Origin: Macquaria australasica
Taxonomy: Eukaryota; Chordata; Actinopteri; Centrarchiformes; Percichthyidae
NCBI GenBank assembly: GCA_005408345.1
Contig: SEMN01000486.1
Location: 310,001-374,000 of the forward strand
Direction of reading: 5' to 3'
Length of the DNA: 64,000 bases
Shown: in pieces, positions 10,351-21,041 of the stretch
Layout of the letters: each line of letters opens with the position of its first letter
Numbering within the stretch: position 1 is the first letter of the stretch
Position numbers and translations under genes: made by a program
The notes under the pieces: model-generated
Database searches by the model: none
The model's input: only the letters and a program-made list of their open reading frames with translations
What the model was told of the DNA's origin: nothing

Positions 10351-12851
10351 AAACATTAAAAAGAAATAGACAAACTGAGAAAGTGTGTGGTCATAGTTCA
10401 GGAAGTCTTAAATAAAAACTCAGACCTCGGCAGCCGCTCCGTTTGGATCTCAGTGACCTTTCTGCTGCCGGTGAGAGCTGCGTGTTGGTATTTATGTCAG
10501 TTTGTATCGGAGGCAGACACTCGCTTTGCTTTTTCGTTGTTCTGCTGTTTGAATCCAACATGCAGAGCTCCAATCCGCCGAGCTCACTGCAGTCAGATCT
10601 CATCTGTCCTCTCACATCTCAAAGCTCCGGCTCGATTACCTCAGCTGACTTTAACTAGCAATTCTGAGTCCTGGTTCCTGGTGTGGAGGTAATCCCAGCA
10701 TGCAACACAGGAGGTCACACTGAGAGGAGTTATCATCAAGAGAGAACCAACATGTTTACAGATACACAAACTTCCTCAGGATGGAAAAGTCCCGTTAACT
10801 CTGCTTTAAAATGTCTGTAAGTTTCATTAAAACATAATGTGAGGACTTTTGTTAATGCTACTTATCCACCTCTGCTTCTCACGCCTCATCTGAGCAGCAA
10901 AACGAAAAGATTACAGTTACTGTTTCTGAATATTACCCGCTGCTGTTTCGATTCAGACGTATCAGATTGATGGCGATGAATAAAAAAAAAGCCCACAAGG
11001 CTCTGAGCGCGCGTGATGAAACAAACAAACAAGAGACGAGACCTTTTTGTTTCTCATCAGGCGGAGACGAACTGAAAAGGGCAGAGAAGCAGTGTGTTCA
11101 GGGACTCTGATGCCTGGAGTCTGAGAGACGTTAATACCTCTGACCTCAGACCTGAAGAGAGGAAAAGAAAAATAAATGAATTACAGAAGCAGCAAATATT
11201 TTCTTTTTTATGACTTCTGTATCTCATATTTATATTTATTCTCAGAATTAAGAGTGATGTATCTTATAAATGAGATTTGTATGAAAACTATTTCATTATC
11301 ATGATTTCTGTATCTATATTTATGAGATCTTTATCTTTTAATCAGTAGATGTTTGTCTTGTAATGACGAGGTCGTTATAAAAGTCATAATTAAGAGCAAA
11401 CATCTTTTTTTCTTTATTGAATGCAGTGAGCTGCAGAAACTAAAGTAAAACAGACCCTCAGGAGAGAAAATGGAAAGAAGGAACAAAAGAGAAGAAGTAA
11501 AGGACGACAACATCAAGTGAACGTGAAGAAAAGTCGATTAAAAGGAGGAAAAAGGAAAAGGAGTGTAAGCAAAAAATGAAGAGGAAACAAAGGGAAAGAT
11601 AAGAAAAATGAGAACAAAAAGTATGATTTTCTCTCCCTCTGTGGCTCATCAAACCTTATCTGTCTGTTCTTTAAAAGAGAAATAATGGTTTCTGTGTCCA
11701 CTTCCTGTTCACACTGTAGCACCGTTTTTATTTTTTATTTTCCTTCCATCTGTTTGTTTTTCGCCTCGTTTCCATTTCGTTTGTTCCTCGCTCTTTCGTC
11801 TCGTCCTCGGGGGACGAAGCAGCGTCCCTCCTTCCTTCTGGATGCCGTCTTTGATGAATGAAGCGATTACAAAATGGCCTCCTCTCTTTTTCGGATAAAT
11901 GAACTGCGCTGAGCGGTGGCGGAGGCGGCGGATGGATCTGCGTTGCGGTTGTTCATTAATCAGCGCGGTGATGCAGCGCTCGCAGGTGTTCAGGTGTTCA
12001 CTGATACCTGAGATTAATCCACTGCGTCTCCACTACACACTGTTTGTTAATGTGAAAGTCTGCTTTCTGTTTCTGACTGTTTTCTATATTTAACACCTGA
12101 AAACACACTGATTCCCTCTGGAAACACCAGGTAAATCATTGTGAGCTCTTACTGGTCAGAAAGTAAGAAACCTGCAGGTGAATGAGGTTTCTATAAATGT
12201 TATATTGATGACAAGATTAAATCCCAGTAGAGATCAAGGCTCTTGCTCTGTTCTGAACCAAAATTTAATTGTAAAAAAATCAGGAGACCTTCAAATGTTC
12301 TCATGGCCAACTTTTAAAACAATGTTTGGATCCTTACAAAAAAGCACCTGTGACTTTATCCAATGTGGAACTCCACTGTACTGTAAATAAAGTGTACGCA
12401 CATATGATTTCACTCCATGAAATGTAATATGTCAAATGTTTTTGTAAGGGGATAACACATTAAAGTGATAACACTTACTAACATGTTCAAAACCAAGAAA
12501 CACATAACATTAACCCTTTAACTCTAACAGAACAATCGTTTTGAAAGATGATTTTGGAAAAAAGGATACAATTACAAGAAAACAAACACACACACGACCA
12601 AAAAAAGACAAGAAATCTGACAAAAGTAATAAATAATAAAATCTCCAAAAAAAGGGTTTTGAGGAGAGTAAAATAAAGGACCATGAATTTTAAAAAGGCA
12701 ATAACTATATGCAGTTTCTTAATTAAACAAATGAATGAAGTAAATGTCCTGTTAATGAATGATTCTCATTTTTGCCAAACTCTAAAATCTTTAAAACCAT
12801 AATTATAATCAGTTCATCCTCTGATGAGGAAGGTGGAGGTGGAGACAAGAC
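10351..12851. other. tafa5: TAFA5 intron without recognised repeats
   Basis: The region 11750-11995 is GC-richer, with several CpGs and 'gttcattaatcagcgcggtg'. The region 10860-11110 also looks unique. Either could be conserved noncoding sequence, but nothing in a single genome proves it. No exon was found. Confidence 0.4.
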
Positions 12852-13672
12852 GAAGAGTCTACAGCCAGGCCAGCGGCTCTGTGAGGCCGTAATAAATGCT
12901 AAATGCTAAACGTATAATGTTTACCATCTTAGTTTAGCATACTAACATTTGCTAATTAGCAGAGGTGGTTCCAAGTCATTGTATTGCAGGTCACAAATAA
13001 GTCTCAAGTCTTTGCACTCAAGTCCCAAGTCCTAAACTTTGAGTTTAGAGTCCTAAACAAGTCAAAATGTGTTCTTCACCAAATGTAATGCTATTTTAAC
13101 AACAGAGTAATAATATATATCATTTAAACAAATCATGAATGCTTTTTAAAATTTGTATTTATTTGTTAAAACAAGTGCAACTGAACTTACTCATAAAAAA
13201 GTAGTGCTGATATTGCACTTTGATAGCACTGTTAACCACAACAGAATGAAGTTTGTATGTTTCTGGGTTCGGGGGGGGGGTGTCAAGTCCAAGTGAAGTC
13301 ACGAGTCAGCTAATTAAACGAGCTAATTAGTACTAAAAACAAAGTACAGCTGGCTGATGGTATTTACAGGTATTTATTCATAGACTAAGGTATTGGACAA
13401 ATTACAGTTTGGACCTGATGATGGCGCTGGATGTGAAGTCAGTGGATCACCAAATAGATTACAGTTCATCCTGAAGTGAATATGAATGTGTGAACCAAAT
13501 TTCATGGCAATCCATCCAATAGTTATAGGACAAACTGACTCAAAACCAAAAATGTTAACCTCTTGATGGCGCTCGGGGAAAAGTCAGGGGATCACCAAAG
13601 TCAGTAGGATTCATCCTCTGGGGACCATGAATGTCTGTACAAAGGTTCAAGGCAGTCCATCCTATGATGAGA
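12852..13672 (-). mobile_element. Family A interspersed repeat, copy 2, split by a nested insertion
   Basis: In reverse orientation it carries agagtctacagcc, 'ttagtttagcatactaac', tttgctaattagc, 'aaagtacagctggctgatgg', 'gacctgatgatggcgctgg', 'ttcatggcaatccatccaat' and 'gatggcgctcgg'. These match the other copies. It is interrupted at 12960-13321 by a different repeat. Confidence 0.75.
12960..13321 (+). mobile_element. hAT-like repeat nested in family A, with 9-bp flanking duplication
   Basis: It begins CAGAGGTGGTTCCAAGTCAT and contains 'gtctcaagtctttgcactca' and 'caagtccaagtgaagtcacg', a common hAT-type fish MITE. The host repeat motif gctaattag occurs on both sides (12951-12959 and 13322-13330), as expected for a target-site duplication. 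The right end does not mirror the left CAGAGGTGG, so that end is altered or lost. Confidence 0.7.
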
Positions 13673-13861
13673 TCTTTTGGCAACTTCCGATTGGATGAAA
13701 CTGCAGGACACAACTTCCCAACAGCAGTGTTCAGAAGTGTGAGGTGACAGTACAGGTGTGGAGGCCGGGGAGGAGGACGGACATACAGGTGCTTGACTGA
13801 GGGCTCATAACGTAAAGCCTTTTTATTATCTAAACTTTTATTCTGCCTATACTAAAACCAC

Positions 13862-14010
13862 AGGATGGCTGTAGATCAGATGGTGGAGTTGGGTGTCCAC
13901 TAATCGTTGGGTTGCTGGTTTGATCCCCGGTTCCACCTGTCCACATGTTGAAGTGACCTTGAGCAAGACACTGAAGCTCTAAATTGTAGGGAAGAAAATT
14001 GTCGCTTTGG
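13862..14010 (+). mobile_element. tRNA-derived SINE
   Basis: An A-box-like ggctgtagatcagatgg is followed by a B-box-like ggtttgatcccc. The body is 'tgtccacatgttgaagtgac', cttgagcaagacactgaa, with a ctttggacaaaa tail. This matches a common teleost tRNA-derived SINE. It cannot be a functional tRNA because it lacks a coherent cloverleaf and continues into a SINE body. Confidence 0.75.
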
Positions 14011-14692
14011 ACAAAAAGTCACAGTGAATATACCTGCAGTTATATCAAAACAGTCACTGATTTTGTGACCGTGACCTTGGATTTGGGGTCGATCAGTTCA
14101 GTTAATGTGTCAGAATAAGGTGTTTCAGGTCCTGGTTGCACATTTTGTCTTGTTCTCTCTGAGTTGATGTGTTCAGTCTGAACGTTTCCAGCTGATTCCA
14201 GGAAACAGCAGCATATACAGCCTCACTGTGAGACATCTGATCAAACGCCGCTGAGGTAATGGAGGCGTTATGGAGGGAAGCGTGCGGCGTGCCCACACAG
14301 AGGAGGCATCTTGGGATGATGGAGGAAAGAGACGAATCAACAAACGTGGCGGCCGCTGTCAGCTTCCATCCTCGTCCTCAGCAGGAAGTCGGAGGAGCTG
14401 TGATTACACGTCGTCCTCTCAGAAACAAACAGGGCTGCAGCTGCTCTGCTCTCTGACACCTTTCACTGTGTCTCAGGTGGAGTCTGAGCGCGCTCAGTGC
14501 TGCACCGCCAAGCCACAGCGAGAGAGGTGGTGAAATGTTTCCATACAAGCCTGAGCAGGACAGCACAGACACACTGAGCAGGGGGGGCATCAACGGGCTT
14601 ATTAACAATGTTCAAGATGACGTCATCAGCAGATGTCCAATCTGCACTCAGCATCTCGGTTCCATCATTTCGTGTCATGAGTTTTCTCTGTT
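14011..14692. other. tafa5: TAFA5 intron, nothing recognised
   Basis: The sequence has moderate GC and appears unique. Reading frames on both strands at 14259-14608 overlap each other and show no recognisable domain. Confidence 0.4.
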
Positions 14693-14719
14693 CACACACA
14701 CACACACACACACACACAC
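14693..14719. repeat. (CA)n microsatellite
   Basis: An uninterrupted CA run of about 13 units. Confidence 0.95.
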
Positions 14720-14784
14720 TGTCTGCTGGTTTACAGACTTCATCTTTTGACCTGAATCCATGGACATCAGCCACTCTGAAAATA

Positions 14785-14905
14785 GAGGAAGAAGGAGAAG
14801 AAGAGGGAGGAGAAGAAGAAGAAGAAGAAGAACAGAAAGAAGAAGAAGACGAAGGGAAAGAAGAAGAAAAAAGAAGAGGAAGAAGGAGGACAAGAAAGAG
14901 AAGAT
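14785..14905. repeat. Polypurine (GAA/GAG)n tract
   Basis: About 120 bases of almost pure purine on the + strand, built from GAA and GGA units. Long Glu- or Arg-rich reading frames here are translations of the repeat, not genes. Confidence 0.9.
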
Positions 14906-15207
14906 GAAGAAGGCTCTAATACTAACAGTTTGTAAAGTTAGCTTCTAGGTCCAGTTAGCCAGTTACCTCTTAGGTCAACAGGATGGATTGGAGACTAGCT
15001 TGTTAGCTGACACGATACAACATGTAAATCAGACAGATTTGGAGTTGTTGGAAGGTGGATTCTTTTGATGGAGCCATCTTCTTATCTGACTCTGGAGAAG
15101 ACGGAGAACAAGAAGATTTATTCCTAACACAACCTTTTATATTTGTGTTTTTAAATCTAAAAATAACCTTTTAATAAGCAGTTGAAGTATTTTCTCATTC
15201 TGGAGGA

Positions 15208-15251
15208 TCTCTCTCTCTTCTTCCTCTGTCTCTCTCTCTCTCTCTCTCTCT
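15208..15251. repeat. (TC)n tract, 5' flank of the LINE insertion
   Basis: The TC-rich tract contains ctcttcttcctctgtctc and then pure TC up to the element start. The same arrangement occurs on the other side of the element at 20216-20303, so one microsatellite was split or duplicated by the insertion. Confidence 0.9.
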
Positions 15252-15438
15252 GAGTGAATGGTGGAGTGAGTGAAGCGTGGAGTTGTGAGGAGTTTCGGAG
15301 TGAGTGTAGTTTCTCTTTTTTTCGCTATTTTATGTTTGTTTGTCTTTCTTTCCTTTGCTACAGTTTGCTGACAGGTGTACCTGTAGTTCAGGTGTGTTTT
15401 GGGCCTGGTAGCGGGGCTACAGGCTCGGTTTGGGCAGT

Positions 15439-16173
15439 ATGCCCGTGGTGGAGGCCGCGGCCGAGTTTGAGAAGCTGACACGCCGTCATGCTGTCAAACT
15501 GGTGCCGGTGGTCAGCTGTTCGGTGGAGGAGGTCTCCTTAGCGGTGGGAGAGGTGGTGGGATACGGCAGCGTGAAGTCTGCCTCCCGTATGAACGAAGCG
15601 GTGGTGATCTTTCTGGACAGTCCGGAGAAAGTCAGTGATGTGGTGGTATCAGGTGTGGTCATCCAGGACAGCTTCACTCCTGTTCACCCACTGGTTAATC
15701 CGGCCAGAAAGATCACCATCTCCAACGTGCCCCCGTTCATCAGAAACGAGGCTCTGGCTAAAGAGCTGTCCCGGTTCGGTCAGCTGGTCTCCCCGATTAA
15801 AATGCTGTCTCTGGGGTCTAAATCCCCCCTGCTGAAACACGTCGTATGTCACCGCAGACAGGTGTTCATGGTGCTAAAAGAAAACAGCGATGAACTTAAT
15901 CTGTCCTTTAATTTTAAAGTAGACGGTTTCAGCTACATGGTTTTCGCCACGTCTGAGACCATGAAATGTTTTGGTTGTGGTGCAGAGGGAGCGGGGGGGC
16001 GGCAGCGGGCTGCTGCCGCTGCAGGAGAAGGGTTCGTGGCCCCAGCGCCCGGAGGGGGGCCGCCCGCTCCGGCGGGCGGAGAGTTTGTCCTTTCAGAGCA
16101 GGAAATCTATCGTTTAAAAAAACTGATTGTCAAAGTAAGAGCACAAATCCTAACAGATAATGATGATTCTTAA
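15439..16173 (+). pseudogene. Retrotransposon ORF1 (gag-like, CCHC knuckle truncated)
   Basis: This 244-residue open frame starts MPVVEAAAEFEKLTRRHAVK and would encode the nucleic-acid chaperone that packages element RNA. The N-terminal domain with NVPPFIRNEALAKELSRFG is RRM-like. It leads to a zinc knuckle at about residue 177, MKCFGCGAEG, which should continue to a His and a final Cys. Here the sequence switches abruptly to an Ala/Gly/Pro-rich stretch (RQRAAAAAGEG..APGGGPPAP). It then ends SEQEIYRLKKLIVKVRAQIL, which could be a short helix. The most economical reading is an internal in-frame deletion that removed the rest of the knuckle array, since related ORF1 proteins are longer. The ATG at 15439 is chosen over the TTG at 15430. 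The frame itself is open, so a shortened product is possible. Confidence 0.75.
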
Positions 16174-19100
16174 GCAAAGGGTCTGGTTTCTCTCTTTCCT
16201 CTTGGTCTGCTTTTATATTGTTGTGTTTTTATCCACCTTCCCTCTCTCTAAGTGTGATTTTAAACTGGGCACTTTAAACTTAAATGGAGCAAGGGATGAT
16301 GGGAAAAGAGCTTCCTTGATGTAGTTGATGAAGCTGAAGAAGGTGGATGTAATGCTGATTCAGGAAACACACAGCGATGCAGAAAATGAGATTGACTGGA
16401 GGAGGGGGTGGGATGCAGAGGTCATCCTGAGCCACAGGTCCAACTGTAGTGGAGGAGTGGGGGTGGTCTTCTCCAGAAGTTTCCTACCTTCTTCATATGA
16501 CACTGAGGAGATCATTAAAGGCAGCTTGCTGAAGGTCAGGGCACAGTTTGAGAAGATCACTGTGGTTTTTATTAATATTTATGCTCCTACTAAGGGGGTG
16601 GAGCGACTCCAAGTACTGGATGTTTTATGTGAAACCATCAAAAATTGTAACAGTGATGAATATTTGTTTTTAGGAGGTGATTTTAACTGCTCTGAAAATC
16701 CAAAGTTGGACAGGAACCACCAGGAGCCTCACCCTGCTTCATCACACAGGCTCAGACAGCTGACTGAGGCTCATGAGCTGTCAGACGTGTGGAGGATTTT
16801 TAACAGAAATCACAGGCAGTATACATGGAGTCACTCCAAAGACAACTTTTTATCTCTGGCCAGGCTAGACAGGCTCTACGCTTTTAAACATCATGTGAAC
16901 ATTTTTAACAGCTGTCACATCAACCCAGTGGGCTTCTCAGATCATTGTCTGGTTTTTTGTTCTGTTTTTATAAAAAATGTGCGTCTGCAAAGTGCGTATT
17001 GGCATTTTAATGTTGCCCTGCTACATGACAAAGCTTTTAGAGTGGCTTTTGAACATTTCTGGCTAGCTCACAGAAAATCTATGTCTGTTTTTAGCAGTGT
17101 CCAACAATGGTGGGACTTTGGAAAGACTCAGATTAAGCAGCTTTGTCAACAGTTCACTCGTAATGTCACTAGAGACATAACCAGATCTATGAGGGACCTG
17201 GAGACTCAGCTGGTAGAACTGCAGAGTCGAGCAGAGTCTACAGGAGATCTAGGGCTTTTAAATTCCCTCAAATCCAAAAAGCGGGCTTTAGCCAACCTGC
17301 TGGGTGTTGCAGCACAAGGTGCTCTGGTCAGATCACGGTTTCTTATCACACAGATGGATGCCCCCTCTCAGTTCTTCTTTGGTCTGGAGAGGAAGAATGG
17401 ACAAAGAAAAATAGTTCACTCCCTGCGATCCAGCAGCGGCTCTGCAATCTCCGATTCTTCTGAGATCAGGAAATTTGCAGTCTGTTTTTATAAAGATCTA
17501 TTTAAAAGTGAACTTACAGAAAACCCAGATGTGTGCAGCAGCTTCTTCACAGGTCTTCCTCAGGTGGAGACTGAAGCCAACACAAAGTTGGAGGCTCAGT
17601 TATCTCTGCAGGAACTGCATACTGCTCTGATGAGCCTAAAGAGCGGGAAAGCTCCCGGCATTGATGGTCTCCCTGTTGACTTTTATAAGTCTTTCTGGTC
17701 TGTGTTGGGAGAAGACCTGCTGGAGGTTTTTAACAACTGCCTGGAGAGAGGATGGCTGCCTCTGAGCTGCAGGAGGGCAGTCATCACCTTACTGCCCAAG
17801 AAGGGAGACCTGCAGGAGCTAAAGAACTGGAGACCTGTCTCTCTGCTCTGCACGGACTATAAAATACTGTCCAAAGTCCTGGCCTCCAGACTCAGAGAGG
17901 TGATGGCATCGATCATCCATCCTGATCAGACGTACTGTGTGCCCGGCAGGCTAATCAGTGACAATGTCACTTTGATTCGGGATATTTTGGAGGTCTCTGG
18001 CTCATTGGCTGTAGACACTGGTCTGATTTCAATAGACCAGGAAAAAGCTTTTGACCGGGTTGAACACAAGTATCTGTGGCAGACTTTAGCTGCTTTTGGT
18101 TTCAACCCAGGTTTCATAGCTAAGATCCGGGTTCTGTACTGTGACATTGCGAGTGTGCTGAAAATAAATGGAGGTCTGAGTGCTCCTTTTAGTGTTCAGA
18201 GGGGGATCAGACAGGGCTGCTGTCTGTCTGGCATGCTCTACTCTCTGGCCATCGAATCTCTGCTTCACAAACTGAGGAACAAACTGAGTGGTGTTTGTGT
18301 TCCTGGCTGCGACGTCTTTTTTAAACTGTTGGCGTACGCCGATGATGTCGTAGCCCTGGTTAACTCACAGAAGGACATTTTAACGAACACTGTGGATCAG
18401 TTTGGGTGCATTTCCTCGGCCAGAGTTAACTGGGGTAAGAGTGAAGCTGTCGTGGTTGGGGACAGGCTGGAGGCTTGATGTGGAAGAAAGGAGGGCTGAA
18501 ATATTTGGGAGTCTTTTTGGGCAACGAAATGTTTGTAAAGAAAAACTGGGAAAATGTTTTAGAAAAGGTCAAAGGTCGGCTTGAGAAATGGAAATGGCTT
18601 GTAACAAAAATGTCCTACAGAGGCCGTGTACTGATTTTAAACAATCTGGTCTCTACTGCTCTGTGGCACCGGTTGGCCTGTGTCGACCCCCCAGTTTCTC
18701 TTCTGTCTCGCATTCAGGCAGAGTTAGTGGATTTTTTCTGGGACAAGTTGCACTGGGTCCCTCAGAGCATCCTGTTTCTGCCAAAGGAGGAGGGTGGACA
18801 GGGTCTGGTCCATCTAGCCAGCAGGGGCGCTGCCTTCCGCCTTCAGTTCATACAGAGACTCCTCACCGGACCTGCAGACCTGGTATGGAGGCGTTTATCT
18901 TGCTGCATCCTGCAGAGGTGTGGTGGTCTGAGACTGGGTCCGGCTCTGTTCCTGATGGACTGCAGGAGTCTGGACACTTCATCTCTGCCAGTGTTTTACA
19001 GAAGTGTTTTCTCAGTGTGGATTTTACTGAGGAAGCAGAGGAGGGAACAGGCCGACTCTCTGTACTGGCTCCTACAGGAACCTGTACTGTTTAGAGGGTT

Positions 19101-20115
19101 TCTGGATTGTCCCAGCTGGAGTGGACCCACTTTGTCCAGACTTTTGAGAGCTGCAGGTGTTTCCACTCTGGGGCAGGTGGTGGAGCTGGCGGGACCCAGG
19201 TTGGATGATCCTGTTGGACTGGCTGCTCAGCTGGGATTAAGGTCCACTCGGGTTATGAGTCAGGTACTGAAGCACTGGAGACAAAAGCTGACAACAGAAC
19301 AGTGTCTTCTTTTAATTGACTTCTGCGACGGCTCACTGCAGCAGAACTGTGAGGACCCGTTTCCTTCCATTGGACTGTTCCCGGATTTTAAAAACTGTTC
19401 TGGTCCTTTACTCGAGCCTGTGGACTCTGTGGGTGTGTCCCTGGAGGACGCCTCGGGGAAGACTCTGTACAGACTCATGGTAAAAATTTTAAACCGGAAC
19501 AAACTAAATGACCGCACTGACACGCCGTGGAGGACTTACCTGGACTTAGGCCCTGATGTCAAGCCAGCATGGAGGTCTTTGTACAAACCTCCTCTGTCAA
19601 AGAAACATGCAGACCTACAGTGGAGGATCCTGCACGGCATTGTGGCCGTGAACTCTTTCATTTCTGTAATTAATGCTGCTGTAGAGGACAGATGTCCTTT
19701 CTGTGATCAGAGAGAGACGGTGTTTCACTGTTTCTCTGAGTGCACTCGTCTCTCAGCTCTGTTTGTCTTGTTAAGCACCATTTTTATCAGATGTGGGGAA
19801 GTTTTTATGAAACAGGTTTTTATTTGTGGTTTTAAATACACTCGTCGACACAAAGAGAAATGCCAGATTTTGAACTTTGTGTTAGGACAGGCAAAGATGG
19901 CGTTGTATCTGAGTCGCAGGAGGAAGGTGGAAGAAGGCTTGAACATTGATGTGGTTCCTGTTTTTCTCAACATGGTGAAATCAAGACTGTTGTTAGAGTT
20001 TAGTTTTTACAGAGCTGCTCAGGACCTGCAGAGCTTCCAGCAGATGTGGGGTTATGAGGGGGTGCTCTGCTCTGTCTCAGATGGAAACTTAGTCTTTGAA
20101 CATGAGTTGGTGTAA
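16160..20115 (+). pseudogene. Retrotransposon ORF2 (AP endonuclease / reverse transcriptase), one nonsense and one frame break
   Basis: ORF2 would nick target DNA and reverse-transcribe the element RNA there. Endonuclease motifs appear in order: LGTLNLNG near 16268, QETHSD near 16361, LFLGGDFNC near 16665 and GFSDHC near 16935. Reverse transcriptase follows with KAPGIDGLPVDFYK, WRPVSLLCTDYKILSKVLAS, AFDRVEHKYLW near 18044, QRGIRQGCCLSGML and the catalytic YADD near 18337. The C-terminal half (18475-20115) opens GGLKYLGVFLG and holds a CPFC-X7-H-X4-C finger near 19690. Two lesions are seen: TAG at 16322-16324, and an out-of-frame break between about 18455 and 18475 where frame 2 (ending TGA 18476-18478) hands over to frame 1. 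The frame opens at ATGATG 16160, overlapping ORF1 by 14 bases. It is not functional as it stands, but few lesions imply a recent insertion. Confidence 0.9.
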
Positions 20116-20186
20116 TTTTTGACACTATGTGAATTTTTTTTTGTCTCTGTAATATATCATGATTTTTCACAGTGATCATAGTGGAA

Positions 20187-20192
20187 AATAAA
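20187..20192 (+). terminator. Polyadenylation signal of the LINE
   Basis: AATAAA lies 72 bases after the ORF2 stop and about 23 bases before the 3' junction with the TC tract, the usual position for a retrotransposon transcript end. Confidence 0.7.
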
Positions 20193-20215
20193 GGTTGGTT
20201 CTAAAAATCACAAAA

Positions 20216-20303
20216 TCTCTGTCTCTCTCCCTCTCTCTCTCTCTTCTTCCTCTCTTCTCTCTCTCTCTTCTTCCTCTCTCTCTCTCTGTCTCTCTCTCTC
20301 TCC
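20216..20303. repeat. (TC)n tract, 3' flank of the LINE insertion
   Basis: 88 bases of TC with interspersed ttcttcctc blocks, the same composition as 15208-15251. It begins directly after caaaa at the element 3' end. Confidence 0.9.
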
Positions 20304-21041
20304 ATGTTGATAGAGGTGTAAGCAAAGTGAGAATTTAATTAAGTATCATGGCTGAGAGGAGCTGCTGTTCAATAGGAAATTGGTTTGATAATTGGGGGCT
20401 AACGGACTATCACAATCACACCACTGCTCTGCTGCTCCAAAGGGAGGCCTGATTACCTGGTTATGTATTACAGGCTTGTAGACTCTCATTTTCTTCATCT
20501 TTCCCCGGGCTCACAAACTGTAATTTAAAGCCAGGAATGAGAGCGAGGCTGGAACGACGGGAATGAATGGGTCAGTAAAGAGTCGCCCAAACAGCAGGAA
20601 ATCCATCTGAGTGAAGAACTCATTTTCAAATGAGATGACAGAAAGAGAGAGAGGCTAGAGGATCGGCTGCTGCTGACACACTGATCGCTAAAAGATGATG
20701 TCATATACTCAATTGCATACTGGTGACATCATTGTGTATTCATTTGCATAAAGCTTTGTGGTTGTGTCGGGTGCAGCGAGGGACAAATCACCTAAACGAT
20801 GTGAAAGGCAGATCACAGAGAAATCTTTAGCCATATATGTTTGAATATATTTCTCGCCTTTTCCCTGATGGTAAATAAATTCGTCACTAGTCGCTTTTTA
20901 GAAATAAAGCCGCTAAAAATCTAGCGAGAAAGTTGCCAAGTTGGCAACAATGGACAGACAACATGTGAGTGTGTGTGACTGCGTTTCAGTGTGTGTGGCT
21001 GGACACCTGCTATGGGCAAGAAACACCATTGTATATATTTG
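20304..21041. other. tafa5: TAFA5 intron, unique-looking; possible conserved noncoding element at 20340-20590
   Basis: The segment around 20385-20590 is free of recognisable repeats and low complexity. It contains 'gaggcctgattacctggtta' and ttacaggcttgtagactctc. Its texture resembles a regulatory element, but conservation has not been tested. Confidence 0.3.

Larger units (their letters stand above)
15252..20215 (+). mobile_element. Tx1-clade non-LTR retrotransposon (Kibi/Koshi-like), nearly full length
   Basis: The element is about 4.96 kb and contains a 5' UTR (about 187 bp), ORF1 (15439-16173), ORF2 (16160-20115, broken twice) and a short 3' UTR with AATAAA at 20187-20192. Endonuclease plus reverse transcriptase with a C-terminal CCHC finger, and an ORF1 with a gag-like domain and CCHC knuckle, place it in the L1/Tx1 group. 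ORF1 phrases such as KITISNVPPFIRNEALAKEL and SPLLKHVVCHRRQV are typical of the multicopy fish proteins of this clade. It lies precisely inside a (TC)n tract, matching the known TC-repeat-targeting Tx1-like families. No ordinary target-site duplication can be defined because the flanks are microsatellite. It sits in sense orientation in the TAFA5 intron. Confidence 0.85.

Noticed and set aside
13862..13990. Possible tRNA gene
   Set aside because: A- and B-box-like sequences are present but no coherent cloverleaf, and the sequence continues into a SINE body.
14760..14948. Arg/Lys/Glu-rich frames that look like nuclear proteins
   Set aside because: These are direct translations of the GAA/GAG polypurine tract.
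18588..19094. 168-codon frame inside the LINE
   Set aside because: It is an out-of-frame shadow of ORF2, whose own frame contains the conserved domains.
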